DNA of 44,453 nt from the NCBI GenBank assembly GCA_034189035.1, contig JAXHVA010000034.1, positions 1-44,453 on the forward strand, read 5' to 3'. This stretch comes from JAUXFK01 sp034189035. Lineage in GTDB: Bacteria; Desulfobacterota; UBA8473. Of this stretch, positions 15,674 through 23,842 are shown piece after piece. Numbering within the stretch: the first letter of the stretch is position 1; every line of letters begins with the position of its first letter. The notes under the pieces were generated by a model. That model was given only the letters and a program-made list of their open reading frames with translations, did no database searches and had not been told where the DNA came from. The translations under genes were made by a program, and so were the position numbers.

Positions 15674-17059
15674 GAGAGAATCCACAACCCTCTCCAGGTG
15701 AGTTACAGTATTGCATTGCTTTGCAACATGACAGTATGGCAGGTACCTTTTCATCTCTGAATCCCCAATGCCCCAGAATGATCTCGGTTCATTGTTTAAC
15801 CAAATGAGCCTCTTGCTTCTCTCTTGGATCGACTTTAAGATTCTTACCTGTGGGTCACAGTAATTATTCCTGGCATCTCCAAGTATGAGAACAGTTGTCT
15901 TGTTGGTTAGGATATGAGACCAGTCTTTCTCAAAATCACAAAAAGCCTGCCCATAGTCTGTCCGTCCCAGAATAATCCCAAGCCCCATACCGCTTTGTAA
16001 CTTTATCAAGGCTTCTTCAACAGGATATTCATCGAAGATATGGCTCACCTCTATGAGATTAGAACAGAATATAAACGTCCTTATTCTAACAAGAGACTTA
16101 TTCAAACTGTATAAAAAAAGCAAAAGAAACCTTGCTACGGCCTCTACTGAACGGCTGACATCACAGATAGCAACAACATCCGGACGATCCACCTTCTTCT
16201 TTTTCCATCGAATATCGAAGATAAGGTCTTGATACGTAATGTTGTTCCTAATGGTCTTCCTAAAATCGAGTTGCCCTCTCTTGTAAACCTTCTTTCTTCT
16301 TGAATGAATATCATTCAAACGTTTCACCATCTTTTGAATAATGACATGCATTCGATGAAAATCCCTTTGCTCTAAGTTAGACAGCTTGATACGTTTCAGA
16401 TAATCTTCAAGCAGGTTTTCCTGTGTTAATTGAGAAAACAGGGAAAACTGTTGCTCTATAAAATCCTTAACAATTTCAAAAAGGTACTCTTTACCCTTAT
16501 CCAGTTTTTCAGCCATATCTCTTGACATGTCTGTATCTTGTAAGGTAAGTCTTTTTATATCCCTCTTCAGATCATTAATCCCCATATGCCTAAGAATTCT
16601 ATGCATATAGAGTCCTTTTTGAGTAAAAAATTGTATCCCCGTGATATGAACTTCATTCGCAGCTTCTTTTATGGAAGCTGCAAGACCTCCAGTATCACCC
16701 GAGAGGATCATCTGAGAGAGTAAAGAATTCTCTTCTTGTATTTCTGTTTCACTGCTGTCAGACGAACTGTCTATCTGCTTCGAAAATGTTTTAAATGAAA
16801 AAAACCTATCGAAACAGTCCTCAAATATCTCTTTTTCGTAAAGGGATTTTGCCAATACAGCGGACAGAGAATCTTTTAAGACATCCCTGTCATCATAACC
16901 TGTTAGTTTTACTGTATTCATTGCATCTATACTCTCAGGTATTGATATCCTTGCCCCTGAGCTTCGAAGCGCTAGAATAAAATCTTCTATAATCTGTTCC
17001 ATCTGTAAATCACTCAAAAATGTTGTATCTGTGCAGTCAGTGCTGGCTGGTTGTTTCAT
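15668..17059 (-). CDS. CoxE-like VWA domain protein
   Basis: The 463-residue protein ends in a von Willebrand factor A domain of the CoxE type (PF05762), with the metal-binding DVSRS (DxSxS) motif in VVAICDVSRSVEAVARFLL and a later Thr/Asp region (GRTDYGQAF). The first half is helical and probably specific to the MoxR/CoxE class. Such proteins work with a MoxR-type AAA+ ATPase, encoded just upstream, in metal-centre insertion or enzyme activation. The partner enzyme is unknown; the acyl-CoA dehydrogenase in the same gene string is the nearest candidate. The stop overlaps that of the convergent HD-GYP gene. Confidence 0.87.
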   Translation of the reverse strand: MKQPASTDCTDTTFLSDLQMEQIIEDFILALRSSGARISIPESIDAMNTVKLTGYDDRDVLKDSLSAVLAKSLYEKEIFEDCFDRFFSFKTFSKQIDSSSDSSETEIQEENSLLSQMILSGDTGGLAASIKEAANEVHITGIQFFTQKGLYMHRILRHMGINDLKRDIKRLTLQDTDMSRDMAEKLDKGKEYLFEIVKDFIEQQFSLFSQLTQENLLEDYLKRIKLSNLEQRDFHRMHVIIQKMVKRLNDIHSRRKKVYKRGQLDFRKTIRNNITYQDLIFDIRWKKKKVDRPDVVAICDVSRSVEAVARFLLLFLYSLNKSLVRIRTFIFCSNLIEVSHIFDEYPVEEALIKLQSGMGLGIILGRTDYGQAFCDFEKDWSHILTNKTTVLILGDARNNYCDPQVRILKSIQERSKRLIWLNNEPRSFWGIGDSEMKRYLPYCHVAKQCNTVTHLERVVDSLL

Positions 17060-17267
17060 TTGCTCCTTATGAACTGCGGGCTCACATTATACTTTATAAA
17101 TAACATGGCTGTAGCTTTGATGTCTATTCAGATGCTTGCCAAGCTCTTGCGTATAAGAAGCAAATGAAGCAACCAGCGGGCGCTGACCACAGCTTTACAT
17201 AACCGCATAGGTCGAAAACTCTCGTTAAGACCATCCGAATCATTATCCTGTGAAACCGGATACTTTT

Positions 17268-18218
17268 TTAGATCGCGGCCTCTTTTATTGCCTTTCTGTT
17301 CATCTCATAGATATGTTCTTCAGTTGCCTTGATATCCTCTTCAAATTTTAAAACAGTCTGGAGTGTCTCTCTTATCAGGTCTGTACTCAGTTTATCTGCA
17401 TGGAGTAAAAGCAGTACCCTGGCCCAGTCTATAGTCTCGCTTATGGACGGGATCTTCTTTAAGTCCAGTTCCCTCAACTGCTGAATAAAGGAAACCAACT
17501 GGATTCTTAGTTTTTCGGAAATATCCGGAACCCGAACACGGATGATCTCCTTTTCAAGCTCAGGCTCAGGCAGGGGTATGTAAAGATGTAAACACCTCCG
17601 TTTCAGGGCCTCACTGAGCTCTCTGGTATTGTTACTTGTAAGAAATACAAAAGGTTTGGTTTCTGCACTGATCGTGTCAATCTCTGGAATGGACACCTGG
17701 AAATCCGAAAGGATCTCCAATAGAAATGCCTCAAACTCATGATCCGACTTATCAATTTCATCGACTAAAAGGACAGCCCCGTCCTTTTGTTGCAGTGCTT
17801 TGAGTAATGGCCTTGGCTCAAGAAAAGATAGAGAAAAAAAGATGTCATTGTATTGATGGAGTTTGTCAATAGACTCTGAAAGACCCTTTGCCCCATCCAA
17901 TACGTCATTCAATTTATCCTTGAGCATCTGGGTGTAAAGGAGTTGTTTCCCATATTTCCACTCGTAGAGCGCCTTTGATTCGTCAAGCCCTTCATAGCAT
18001 TGCATACGGATTAATGGGGCACCAAGATATTTTGCTGCTGTTTTGGCCAATTCGGTCTTGCCAACACCAGCGAGCCCCTCCACAAGTATAGGTTTATCTA
18101 AGTGATATGCAAGATATACGGTAGTCGCAATCTTTTTACTGCATATGTATTCTTTATCTTTGAAGCCTTTTTGAATATTTTCTATGGAGGCAAACTTTTC
18201 ATTACTAAGCGAGTTCAT
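17268..18218 (-). CDS. MoxR-family AAA+ ATPase
   Basis: The protein has Walker A EGLAGVGKTEL, a MoxR-typical IRMQCYEGLDESKALYEW stretch, Walker B VLLVDEIDKSD, sensor 1 FLTSNNTRELSEALKRR with an Arg finger, and a C-terminal lid. The ATG at 18218 follows AGGAAAGGA with good spacing. An earlier ATG at 18248 would extend it ten residues into the preceding gene and is less likely. The start overlaps the end of the acyl-CoA dehydrogenase by 14 bp, implying coupled translation. MoxR ATPases act as chaperones with VWA proteins, and the CoxE-like gene follows 208 bp downstream, so the pair probably forms one complex. Confidence 0.92.
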   Translation of the reverse strand: MNSLSNEKFASIENIQKGFKDKEYICSKKIATTVYLAYHLDKPILVEGLAGVGKTELAKTAAKYLGAPLIRMQCYEGLDESKALYEWKYGKQLLYTQMLKDKLNDVLDGAKGLSESIDKLHQYNDIFFSLSFLEPRPLLKALQQKDGAVLLVDEIDKSDHEFEAFLLEILSDFQVSIPEIDTISAETKPFVFLTSNNTRELSEALKRRCLHLYIPLPEPELEKEIIRVRVPDISEKLRIQLVSFIQQLRELDLKKIPSISETIDWARVLLLLHADKLSTDLIRETLQTVLKFEEDIKATEEHIYEMNRKAIKEAAI

Positions 18219-19359
18219 CGGATTCCTTTCCTGAGAGTCTTTTCTCACCTATTTTTTTCAGTTTAAGCTGGGCAATATTCTTTCCTATTCCAATACCATG
18301 TACCATGTCATTGGTTATTCGATGGAGGGCTGTATTGTATTCGATGCCTGCACTGTCGACGAGCAGCTCAAAGAGATCTTGAAATTGTCTTGAAAGGTGT
18401 CGAAATGAGACCAATAAAGAGAGAAATTCAGGATGTTTAACAGGGCTATCCACCATACTTGCTCCTTCATAGGCAATAATTCGAAGTGTATGGATGATAG
18501 ACTGCAGTCTGCCTAAATCCTTCTTTAGATCATCTGTCTTATCAATACCTTGCTTTACAATTAAACTCAAGAGAACTTCAAACTGACTCTCTATGCCCCC
18601 AATCATGGGGCCCATCATCAGCGCATCTTCCATATCTCTGAACGGTTTTACCATTTTCTCATATGCAAAACCCTCCTTACCGAGGATGTTTGACGCAGGG
18701 ACAAGGCAGCGAGAGAGTACGATTCCACCATGGGGAGCAGGTCGAAAGAAATCGAGCTTCATCGGCTCAGTCAATGAGAGTCCCTCTGTCTCCTTCGGAA
18801 CGATGAACGCTGTAAAGCGCTTCTTTCCTTCACTCACCTCAGTGATTCCAATAACGATAAAAAGATCTGCTATAGGGCCATTTGTGAGGTAGGTCTTCTC
18901 TCCATTGAGCACAAAGGAATCACCCTGGCGATTTGCTGATGTTTCTATATACTTTGGGTGTGTACCCCTTTTTGGTTCTGAAACAGCTATAGAGGGTGTA
19001 ATCCTGCCACTTGCCAATCTGTTGAGATACATCTCGTGTTGTCTGTTATCCCCAAAATCCATGATCAAAAAGCGGGAAACCACATGATGGATCAGCCAGG
19101 AAACAGCAATTCCGAGGTTGTGCCCTTTTTGGGTCAGAATCTCGCCTGCCACTGCTAACGAAAGAGAGTTTCCTCCACGGCCTCCATATTCTTTTGGTAA
19201 ATTGATCCCTAAGAGGTTCTCTTCTCCCATCTTGCCCCAGATATCACGTGGAAAAGCATCCAATGCGTGCAAGTCATCCCTGCTTGCAATATGTTGCTTT
19301 GCAAAACGAGCCATCTCTTCTTTGAGATGGCTCAGTTCCCCTTTCAATGCTGTAGCCAT
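18205..19359 (-). CDS. Acyl-CoA dehydrogenase family flavoprotein
   Basis: The 384-residue length and order of parts fit the family: an N-terminal helical domain with INLPKEYGGRGG, a beta domain with SIAVSEPKRGTHPKYIETSANRQG and LNGEKTYLTNGPIADLFIV, and a C-terminal helical bundle. These enzymes use FAD to oxidise the alpha-beta bond of acyl-CoA thioesters. The C-terminal region that normally holds the catalytic Glu reads AGIEYNTALHRITNDMVHGIG rather than the usual form, so catalytic assignment is uncertain and a non-canonical or structural role is possible. It is translationally coupled to the MoxR gene, an unusual partnership. The HD hydrolase gene precedes it by 32 bp. Confidence 0.88.
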   Translation of the reverse strand: MATALKGELSHLKEEMARFAKQHIASRDDLHALDAFPRDIWGKMGEENLLGINLPKEYGGRGGNSLSLAVAGEILTQKGHNLGIAVSWLIHHVVSRFLIMDFGDNRQHEMYLNRLASGRITPSIAVSEPKRGTHPKYIETSANRQGDSFVLNGEKTYLTNGPIADLFIVIGITEVSEGKKRFTAFIVPKETEGLSLTEPMKLDFFRPAPHGGIVLSRCLVPASNILGKEGFAYEKMVKPFRDMEDALMMGPMIGGIESQFEVLLSLIVKQGIDKTDDLKKDLGRLQSIIHTLRIIAYEGASMVDSPVKHPEFLSLLVSFRHLSRQFQDLFELLVDSAGIEYNTALHRITNDMVHGIGIGKNIAQLKLKKIGEKRLSGKESDELA

Positions 19360-19391
19360 CTTTTTTCTCTGATTCTATCCAAAATACCGTG

Positions 19392-19973
19392 TTACAACCC
19401 TAACTCTTCACCAATATCCTTCATTGCATTGAGGCTTAACTCTGCAAACTCCGTAAGCGGTATACCGACCTTCTCGCACTCTTGAATCAGCTCTCTGCTT
19501 ACATTCCTTGCAAATTCTTTTTGCTTCATCCTCTTGATTATGGATTTACTCTTCACGCTGGCAATCTTCTTATCAGGATAGACCAGGGTTGTAGCAATGA
19601 TCAAACCGGTTATACACTCGGCACAGGTGAGGGCAAAATCGAAATCACTCTTTCGTTGCAACCCCAATGCCTCTGCATTGTGGGCTTTTATCGCTTGAAT
19701 GATCTTTGGGTCTGCGCCTTTTCTTTCAAGGATCTCCGTTGTTTTCAATCCGTGTATGGAAGGGTTGTCATGGGTCTGTTCGTAATCAAGATCATGTAAT
19801 AACCCTGTAATACCCCATGAATCCTCATCGTAGCCCAGCCTTCTTGCCATGGCCCTCATAACGGCCTCTGTGGCTAGTGAATGCTTTTGGAGGTTATCCT
19901 TCTTCAAATATTTCCGCATAAGGCAAAGGGCACTCTCCCTATCAATCCCTATGTCTTTACCTCCTCCATCCAT
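19392..19973 (-). CDS. HD-domain hydrolase
   Basis: Residues near the middle show the HD signature: KHSLATEAVMRAMARRLG, then GLLHDLDYEQ, then a second metal-site His region HGLKTTEILE and IKAHNAE. The 193-residue product belongs to the HDIG-type hydrolase family; the substrate is unknown. The open frame extends to 20033, but those 20 codons fall inside a repeated sequence and upstream of the probable transcription start. The ATG at 19973, preceded by AAGGAG, is therefore preferred. It heads the minus-strand string leading into the acyl-CoA dehydrogenase, MoxR and CoxE genes. Confidence 0.82.
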   Translation of the reverse strand: MDGGGKDIGIDRESALCLMRKYLKKDNLQKHSLATEAVMRAMARRLGYDEDSWGITGLLHDLDYEQTHDNPSIHGLKTTEILERKGADPKIIQAIKAHNAEALGLQRKSDFDFALTCAECITGLIIATTLVYPDKKIASVKSKSIIKRMKQKEFARNVSRELIQECEKVGIPLTEFAELSLNAMKDIGEELGL

Positions 19974-19985
19974 TCTCTCCTTTTG

Positions 19986-20077
19986 TTGTATCATTTTGGC
20001 ACTATGAAATAGAAAATTATCAGCAAGCTTCAACGATGGTCAAATTTTAATGCTTGTATTGTCTGAGCGCCTTAGTG
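19986..20077. repeat. Dispersed repeat, copy A (92 bp)
   Basis: This stretch aligns without gaps to 22538-22629 at about 73 of 92 positions (my count). Both copies sit just upstream of a minus-strand gene start. The copy overlaps the left arm of the large inverted repeat at 20027-20229 and contains the TTGACC/GATAAT promoter for the HD hydrolase operon. Confidence 0.8.
20016..20043 (-). promoter_or_regulatory. Sigma-70-type promoter inside a repeat, upstream of the HD hydrolase operon
   Basis: On the minus strand TTGACC (20043-20038) and GATAAT (20021-20016) are 16 bp apart. The expected start near 20009 leaves a short leader before the ATG at 19973. In the second repeat copy (near 22590) the -35 word is kept, but the -10 position reads GGTAGC, so promoter strength probably differs. 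Confidence 0.55.
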
Positions 20078-20229
20078 AACGTTTAGAAAGAACAGGGAGA
20101 TAACCTCACATTTAATTCTTGAAATATTTAATTATCGAATTCCTGAATTGAATAGTGACATACTGTTCTTTCTTTACGCTCACTTGGATGGGAATTTTAC
20201 ACGGATTAAAATTTGACCATCATTGAAGC
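20027..20229. repeat. 203-bp imperfect palindromic element (MITE-like)
   Basis: The outer 25-bp arms at 20027-20051 and 20205-20229 are inverted copies with one mismatch. A second pair of inner arms, 20074-20095 and 20163-20184, matches at 19 of 22. The AT-rich centre is itself rich in short palindromes (ttcttgaa, aattcctgaatt). The whole could fold into a long hairpin. No transposase and no clear target-site duplication were seen. It lies between hisC and the HD hydrolase gene. Confidence 0.75.
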
Positions 20230-20263
20230 GACTCTTTTCAGAAGCTAGGTTTTTACCTTCTGT

Positions 20264-21307
20264 TTATTTTACTATCCTTGATATCTCATTGAGAAGGACT
20301 GATATATCATCATCCGTACCTATGGTAATGCGAATGCAGTCCTGAAGCCTTTGCGTATCAAAATATCTCACAAGGATACCCCTTCTCTTTAATTCATCAT
20401 AGATATCCCTTAGGTTTTTATCGGGAATCCTTGCCAGGATAAAGTTACTCTGGGATGGATATACCTGAAATCCTATTTTTCTCAAAGATACAATGAGGGA
20501 CTCCCTGGTCTTCTTTATCTTTGCTACGTTCTCTTCCATCCATCGGATATCATCGAGTGCAGCAGTGGCAGCAGCGATACTCATCCGATTAAGATTATAC
20601 GAGTCTTTTACCTTTGCCATCCCCTGTATCAGACCATGGTGGGCAAAGGCAAGACCGATACGTAATCCAGCCAGCGAAAATGACTTGGAAAAAGTACGCA
20701 GTACTACTATGTTGGGGTATTTATGAATCAGCGGGATTGTAGTCTCACAAGCAAAATCTACATAGGCCTCATCCACAACCAATACACCATCCAATCCTTT
20801 AACAAATCCTTCGATCCTCTCAACAGGGATAAATGTTCCAGAAGGAGAATTTGGATTGGCGAGAAAGGTCAACTTTGCATCCGTGTTTATGAATTCTTCT
20901 GGAATGTCAAAGTCATCTGCGAGTGATACTCTAAAAATATTTCCTTCCTGAATGGTAACCAACGTATCATAAAGGGTATACGTAGGGTCCGTTAGTACTA
21001 CAGAGTCTCCCTGGTTTACAAACGATCTAACCAGGATAGAAAGCAGGTCATCAGCGCCATTGCCTGCCAGTATATTGTCCTGATGAACACCGTATATTTC
21101 TGCTGCCTTTTTCCTCAGTGGATCCGCCATAGGAGATGGATAAAGACGAAGCAATGCATTTGCATCTTCTTTTATTCTATCAATAACCTTTGGAGAAGGA
21201 GGATACGGATTTTCGTTTGTATTCAGTTTGATGTATTCTCTTTCATGGGGTTGCTCTCCTGGGCAATACCCCTCCATTTCTTCTATATTTTTTCTGAAAT
21301 AACTCAA
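20264..21307 (-). CDS. hisC: Histidinol-phosphate aminotransferase
   Basis: The 347-residue fold type I PLP enzyme has LNTNENPYPPSPKV near the N terminus, LFLANPNSPSGTF-type substrate loop (seen as LTFLANPNSPSGTF), LVVDEAYVDF, the PLP lysine in RTFSKSFSLAGLRIG, and a C-terminal NFILAR...GILVRYF block, all standard for HisC. It transfers an amino group between histidinol phosphate and 2-oxoglutarate in histidine synthesis. It starts 6 nt after a second aminotransferase gene, so the two are co-transcribed. No other his gene is present, and close relatives acting on aromatic amino acids cannot be excluded. Confidence 0.9.
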   Translation of the reverse strand: MSYFRKNIEEMEGYCPGEQPHEREYIKLNTNENPYPPSPKVIDRIKEDANALLRLYPSPMADPLRKKAAEIYGVHQDNILAGNGADDLLSILVRSFVNQGDSVVLTDPTYTLYDTLVTIQEGNIFRVSLADDFDIPEEFINTDAKLTFLANPNSPSGTFIPVERIEGFVKGLDGVLVVDEAYVDFACETTIPLIHKYPNIVVLRTFSKSFSLAGLRIGLAFAHHGLIQGMAKVKDSYNLNRMSIAAATAALDDIRWMEENVAKIKKTRESLIVSLRKIGFQVYPSQSNFILARIPDKNLRDIYDELKRRGILVRYFDTQRLQDCIRITIGTDDDISVLLNEISRIVK

Positions 21308-21313
21308 TTAACC

Positions 21314-22507
21314 TCACTTCCCCTTTAATCCACATTCTAAGGCCAGTTCTTCAAAGCCTTTAAGCGAATCCTCTATACACCTTTTTTCTACGCAGTATGT
21401 TATGCGAAAATAGCCAGGCGTCCCAAATCCACTCCCTGGAACAACCAGGATATTCTTATTCTGAGCCTCCTTTACAAAAGCCACGTCATCTTCTAAAGGA
21501 GACTTTGGGAACAAGTAGAATGCACCCTGAGGTTTAACGATTTCATACCCCATCTCTGTTAAGCTTTCATAGAACAGGTCCCTTTTTTCCTGATAATCAT
21601 TTACATCTACACAAGCCCTCTGCAAATTAGCCACAACCCTTTGCATCAATGCAGGTGCATTTACAAAACCAAGGGTTCTGTTTGAAAAGGTAATCCCATT
21701 TATAAGATCACCAATATCAGCGGCTTTGGGGCTTATCGCTATATAACCAATCCTCTCTCCTGGGATTGAGAGATCTTTGGAATGGGAGGTTACTACAATA
21801 CTGTTGTCTATCAGCTTAAATATATCTGGAGGCTCAATGCCGTCATAGGCCAACTTCTTGTACGGTTCATCTGAAATCACATAGATAACACTACCCAGTT
21901 CTTTTTCCTTTTTCTTCAAAAGCCTATCAAGCCCCTTCAATGACCCTGAATTGTAAATTACTCCTGTCGGGTTATTCGGGGAATTAATAATAACAGCCCT
22001 GGTCTTTGAATTGATCGCATGATCTAATGCGTCCAAGTCAATTTCAAACCTTTCATTGGTAGATACCTCTAGACATATACCCCCGTGGTTGTCTATATAG
22101 AATCTGTACTCAACAAAGAAAGGAGTGAGGACGATCACCTCATCGCCTGGATCAAGAATGGCCTTTAAAACTACATTCAGACCGCCACCTGCGCCACAAC
22201 ACATGGTTATATGATCCCACTTAAAATCCATGCCCGAATCTTCTGCTAATACCCTAGCGATGGTCTCTCTTGTCTCAATAAATCCTGCGTTCGCCATGTA
22301 TCGATGCATCCCTGGAGTTCGATCATTCACAATCCTTTTAAGCTCATTTAAAAAGTCTTCAGGAGGTTCGCTATAAGGATTGCCGAGAGAAAAATCATAG
22401 ACATTTTCAGCTCCTAGTTTTGCTTTTAGCCTGTCACCCTCTTCAAACATCTTTCGAATCCAGGAACCTCGATCCAAAGCACTCTTAATCTTATTAGATA
22501 TAGGCAT
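21314..22507 (-). CDS. PLP-dependent class I/II aminotransferase (aspartate-aminotransferase-like)
   Basis: The 397-residue protein shows FSLGNPYSEPP, CCGAGGGLNVVLKAILDPGDEVI, NSPNNPTGVIY, VISDEPYKKLAYDG, the PLP lysine in SHSKDLSIPGERIGYIA, and a C-terminal PGSGFGTPGYFRITYC. These are features of the aspartate/aromatic aminotransferase superfamily. Substrate specificity is not certain. An AAGGAG site precedes the ATG. The start lies 31 bp from a repeat copy (22538-22629) that may carry promoter elements. It is followed immediately by hisC. Confidence 0.9.
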   Translation of the reverse strand: MPISNKIKSALDRGSWIRKMFEEGDRLKAKLGAENVYDFSLGNPYSEPPEDFLNELKRIVNDRTPGMHRYMANAGFIETRETIARVLAEDSGMDFKWDHITMCCGAGGGLNVVLKAILDPGDEVIVLTPFFVEYRFYIDNHGGICLEVSTNERFEIDLDALDHAINSKTRAVIINSPNNPTGVIYNSGSLKGLDRLLKKKEKELGSVIYVISDEPYKKLAYDGIEPPDIFKLIDNSIVVTSHSKDLSIPGERIGYIAISPKAADIGDLINGITFSNRTLGFVNAPALMQRVVANLQRACVDVNDYQEKRDLFYESLTEMGYEIVKPQGAFYLFPKSPLEDDVAFVKEAQNKNILVVPGSGFGTPGYFRITYCVEKRCIEDSLKGFEELALECGLKGK

Positions 22508-22537
22508 CTATTGCTCCTTTATTAAAAACATCATTGC

Positions 22538-22629
22538 TTGTATCATTTTAGTGTTATGAAATAGAAAGCTACCATCAAGGTTCAACAACGGTCAAATTTT
22601 AATGCACATCTTGTCTGAGCGTTAAAGTG
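22538..22629. repeat. Dispersed repeat, copy B (92 bp)
   Basis: This is the partner of 19986-20077, about 79% identical without gaps. It occupies almost the whole gap between the EF-like gene and the aminotransferase, in the same orientation relative to the downstream gene as copy A. The inverted right arm seen in the first element is absent here, so this is a half element or a conserved leader. Confidence 0.8.
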
Positions 22630-22630
22630 G

Positions 22631-22894
22631 TTAATCTTCATCAACAACCTTATAGACCGTATCACCACCTCTAACCCTGTCCTTTACCTTAATTCCTACC
22701 AGCTGCCCTGCTTCAGCCTTTTCTGCAGTCTCATTTTCGATTTGCATTGACTGAATCTCTTCTTTGAAATCCGTGGTATACCCTTTGAATCGTACTGTAT
22801 CTCCTACATGAAGAGTGCCTTCAGTTACCTTTATAGCAGCTACACCTGGTTTCGCATAGAACTTGACTACCTCTCCAACCTTTATCTCTGACAT
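22631..22894 (-). CDS. Small translation-elongation-factor-like beta-barrel protein
   Basis: The 87-residue protein has the pattern of EF-Tu/IF2 domain II: VGEVVKFYAKPGVAAIKV, LHVGDTVRFKG, IQSMQIENETAEKAEAGQLVGIKV. There is no GTPase domain. Stand-alone proteins of this type are annotated as translation elongation factor-like and their role is unknown. It lies between nadD and the aminotransferase pair on the minus strand, with an AAGAGAGG-like ribosome-binding site. Confidence 0.75.
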   Translation of the reverse strand: MSEIKVGEVVKFYAKPGVAAIKVTEGTLHVGDTVRFKGYTTDFKEEIQSMQIENETAEKAEAGQLVGIKVKDRVRGGDTVYKVVDED

Positions 22895-22945
22895 AAGCAG
22901 ACCTCTCTTTCAGTTTAAGTTGGTAAAAAAAGTGATCTACAAAAC

Positions 22946-23596
22946 TCAGGAATCTCTATAGATTCCATTCACTTGAATGTATTCTATTACCCTTTCCGGA
23001 AGGAGATAACGAATGGATGACCCCCCTTCGATCCTTCTCCTGATCATACTTGAGGATATATCGAGATGAGTAATGTCCCGAAAGTATATTGACAGACTCG
23101 ATATATGAATAAGCCTGTCTTCTTCGGGATAATAAGAAAAATCCCTGACAACTTCCAAAGGCAAAATGCCTTCCAGCTTTGGTCGTTGATAACCAGGTCT
23201 TGTTGTAACCACAAAATTGGAACAGGAGAAGAGAGATCCGTAATCCTTCCATGTTGATATGTCCTTAAAGGTATCTATCCCCATAATGAAGAACAGTTCC
23301 AAATCTGAACTGTGCATTGTTTTGAAATGGTTGATCGTTTCTATAGAATATGACTTCCCAGGTCTCTTTATCTCTACATCAGAGGAAGAAAAGACCGGAT
23401 TATCTTCGATCGCAAGGTTGACCATCTCAATACGATGAAAAGGAGAGATAATCTCCATTTCATCTTTATGAGGTGGGATCGCTGAAGGAACAAAGACAAT
23501 TTGCCTTAGGCGAAATAATTCCCTTATCTCTTCAGCAGAGCGAAGGTGCCCCACATGTATTGGATTAAAAGTTCCACCGAAAAGGCCAATCCTCAA
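22946..23596 (-). CDS. nadD: Nicotinate-nucleotide adenylyltransferase
   Basis: The N-terminal nucleotidyltransferase motif GLFGGTFNPIHVGHLRSAEE, the nicotinate-binding VFVPSAIPPHKDEM, and the C-terminal ISSSMIRRRIEGG (ISxTxxR-type) identify NadD, at the usual 216 residues. It makes nicotinate adenine dinucleotide from nicotinate mononucleotide and ATP in NAD synthesis. It lies downstream of proA, separated by a 180-bp palindromic element, in a gene order common in Deltaproteobacteria. Confidence 0.95.
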   Translation of the reverse strand: MRIGLFGGTFNPIHVGHLRSAEEIRELFRLRQIVFVPSAIPPHKDEMEIISPFHRIEMVNLAIEDNPVFSSSDVEIKRPGKSYSIETINHFKTMHSSDLELFFIMGIDTFKDISTWKDYGSLFSCSNFVVTTRPGYQRPKLEGILPLEVVRDFSYYPEEDRLIHISSLSIYFRDITHLDISSSMIRRRIEGGSSIRYLLPERVIEYIQVNGIYRDS

Positions 23597-23638
23597 ACAA
23601 ACCTCCTTATAACACGAGACCTTTGCATAAAATTCTGT

Positions 23639-23814
23639 GAGCTTTAAAAAATTACCCCTGAAGGCGAATCCATAAATTTTTGGGAACCCATCTTAGCGAG
23701 CGTAATGTAGAAAATTCACATCTCCCCACCTAAAGGGTGAGTGAGTTTGAGAATTTTCCATGTAGCGAGCTTATATAGGTCAAAAAATTAATAAGGGGTA
23801 ATTCTTCAAAGCTC
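23639..23814. repeat. 176-bp imperfect palindromic element between proA and nadD
   Basis: Terminal arms at 23639-23659 and 23794-23814 are inverted copies at 19 of 21 positions. In minus-strand RNA, the direction of proA-nadD transcription, both exceptions become G-U pairs, so the stem is unbroken. Inner arms around 23706-23716 and 23751-23766 (sharing GAAAATTC) extend the pairing, and the centre holds a small CACC-TAAA-GGGTG hairpin. The sequence is unrelated to the 20027-20229 element. Confidence 0.72.
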
Positions 23815-23842
23815 TCAACACGAAAGCGAAGTTCTTACAGGG

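Noticed and set aside
17230..17274. TATCC/GGATA hairpin followed by TTTTTT on the plus strand, a possible terminator
   Set aside because: There is no plus-strand gene ending nearby, the stem is only 5 bp, and the T-run overlaps the minus-strand MoxR stop region.
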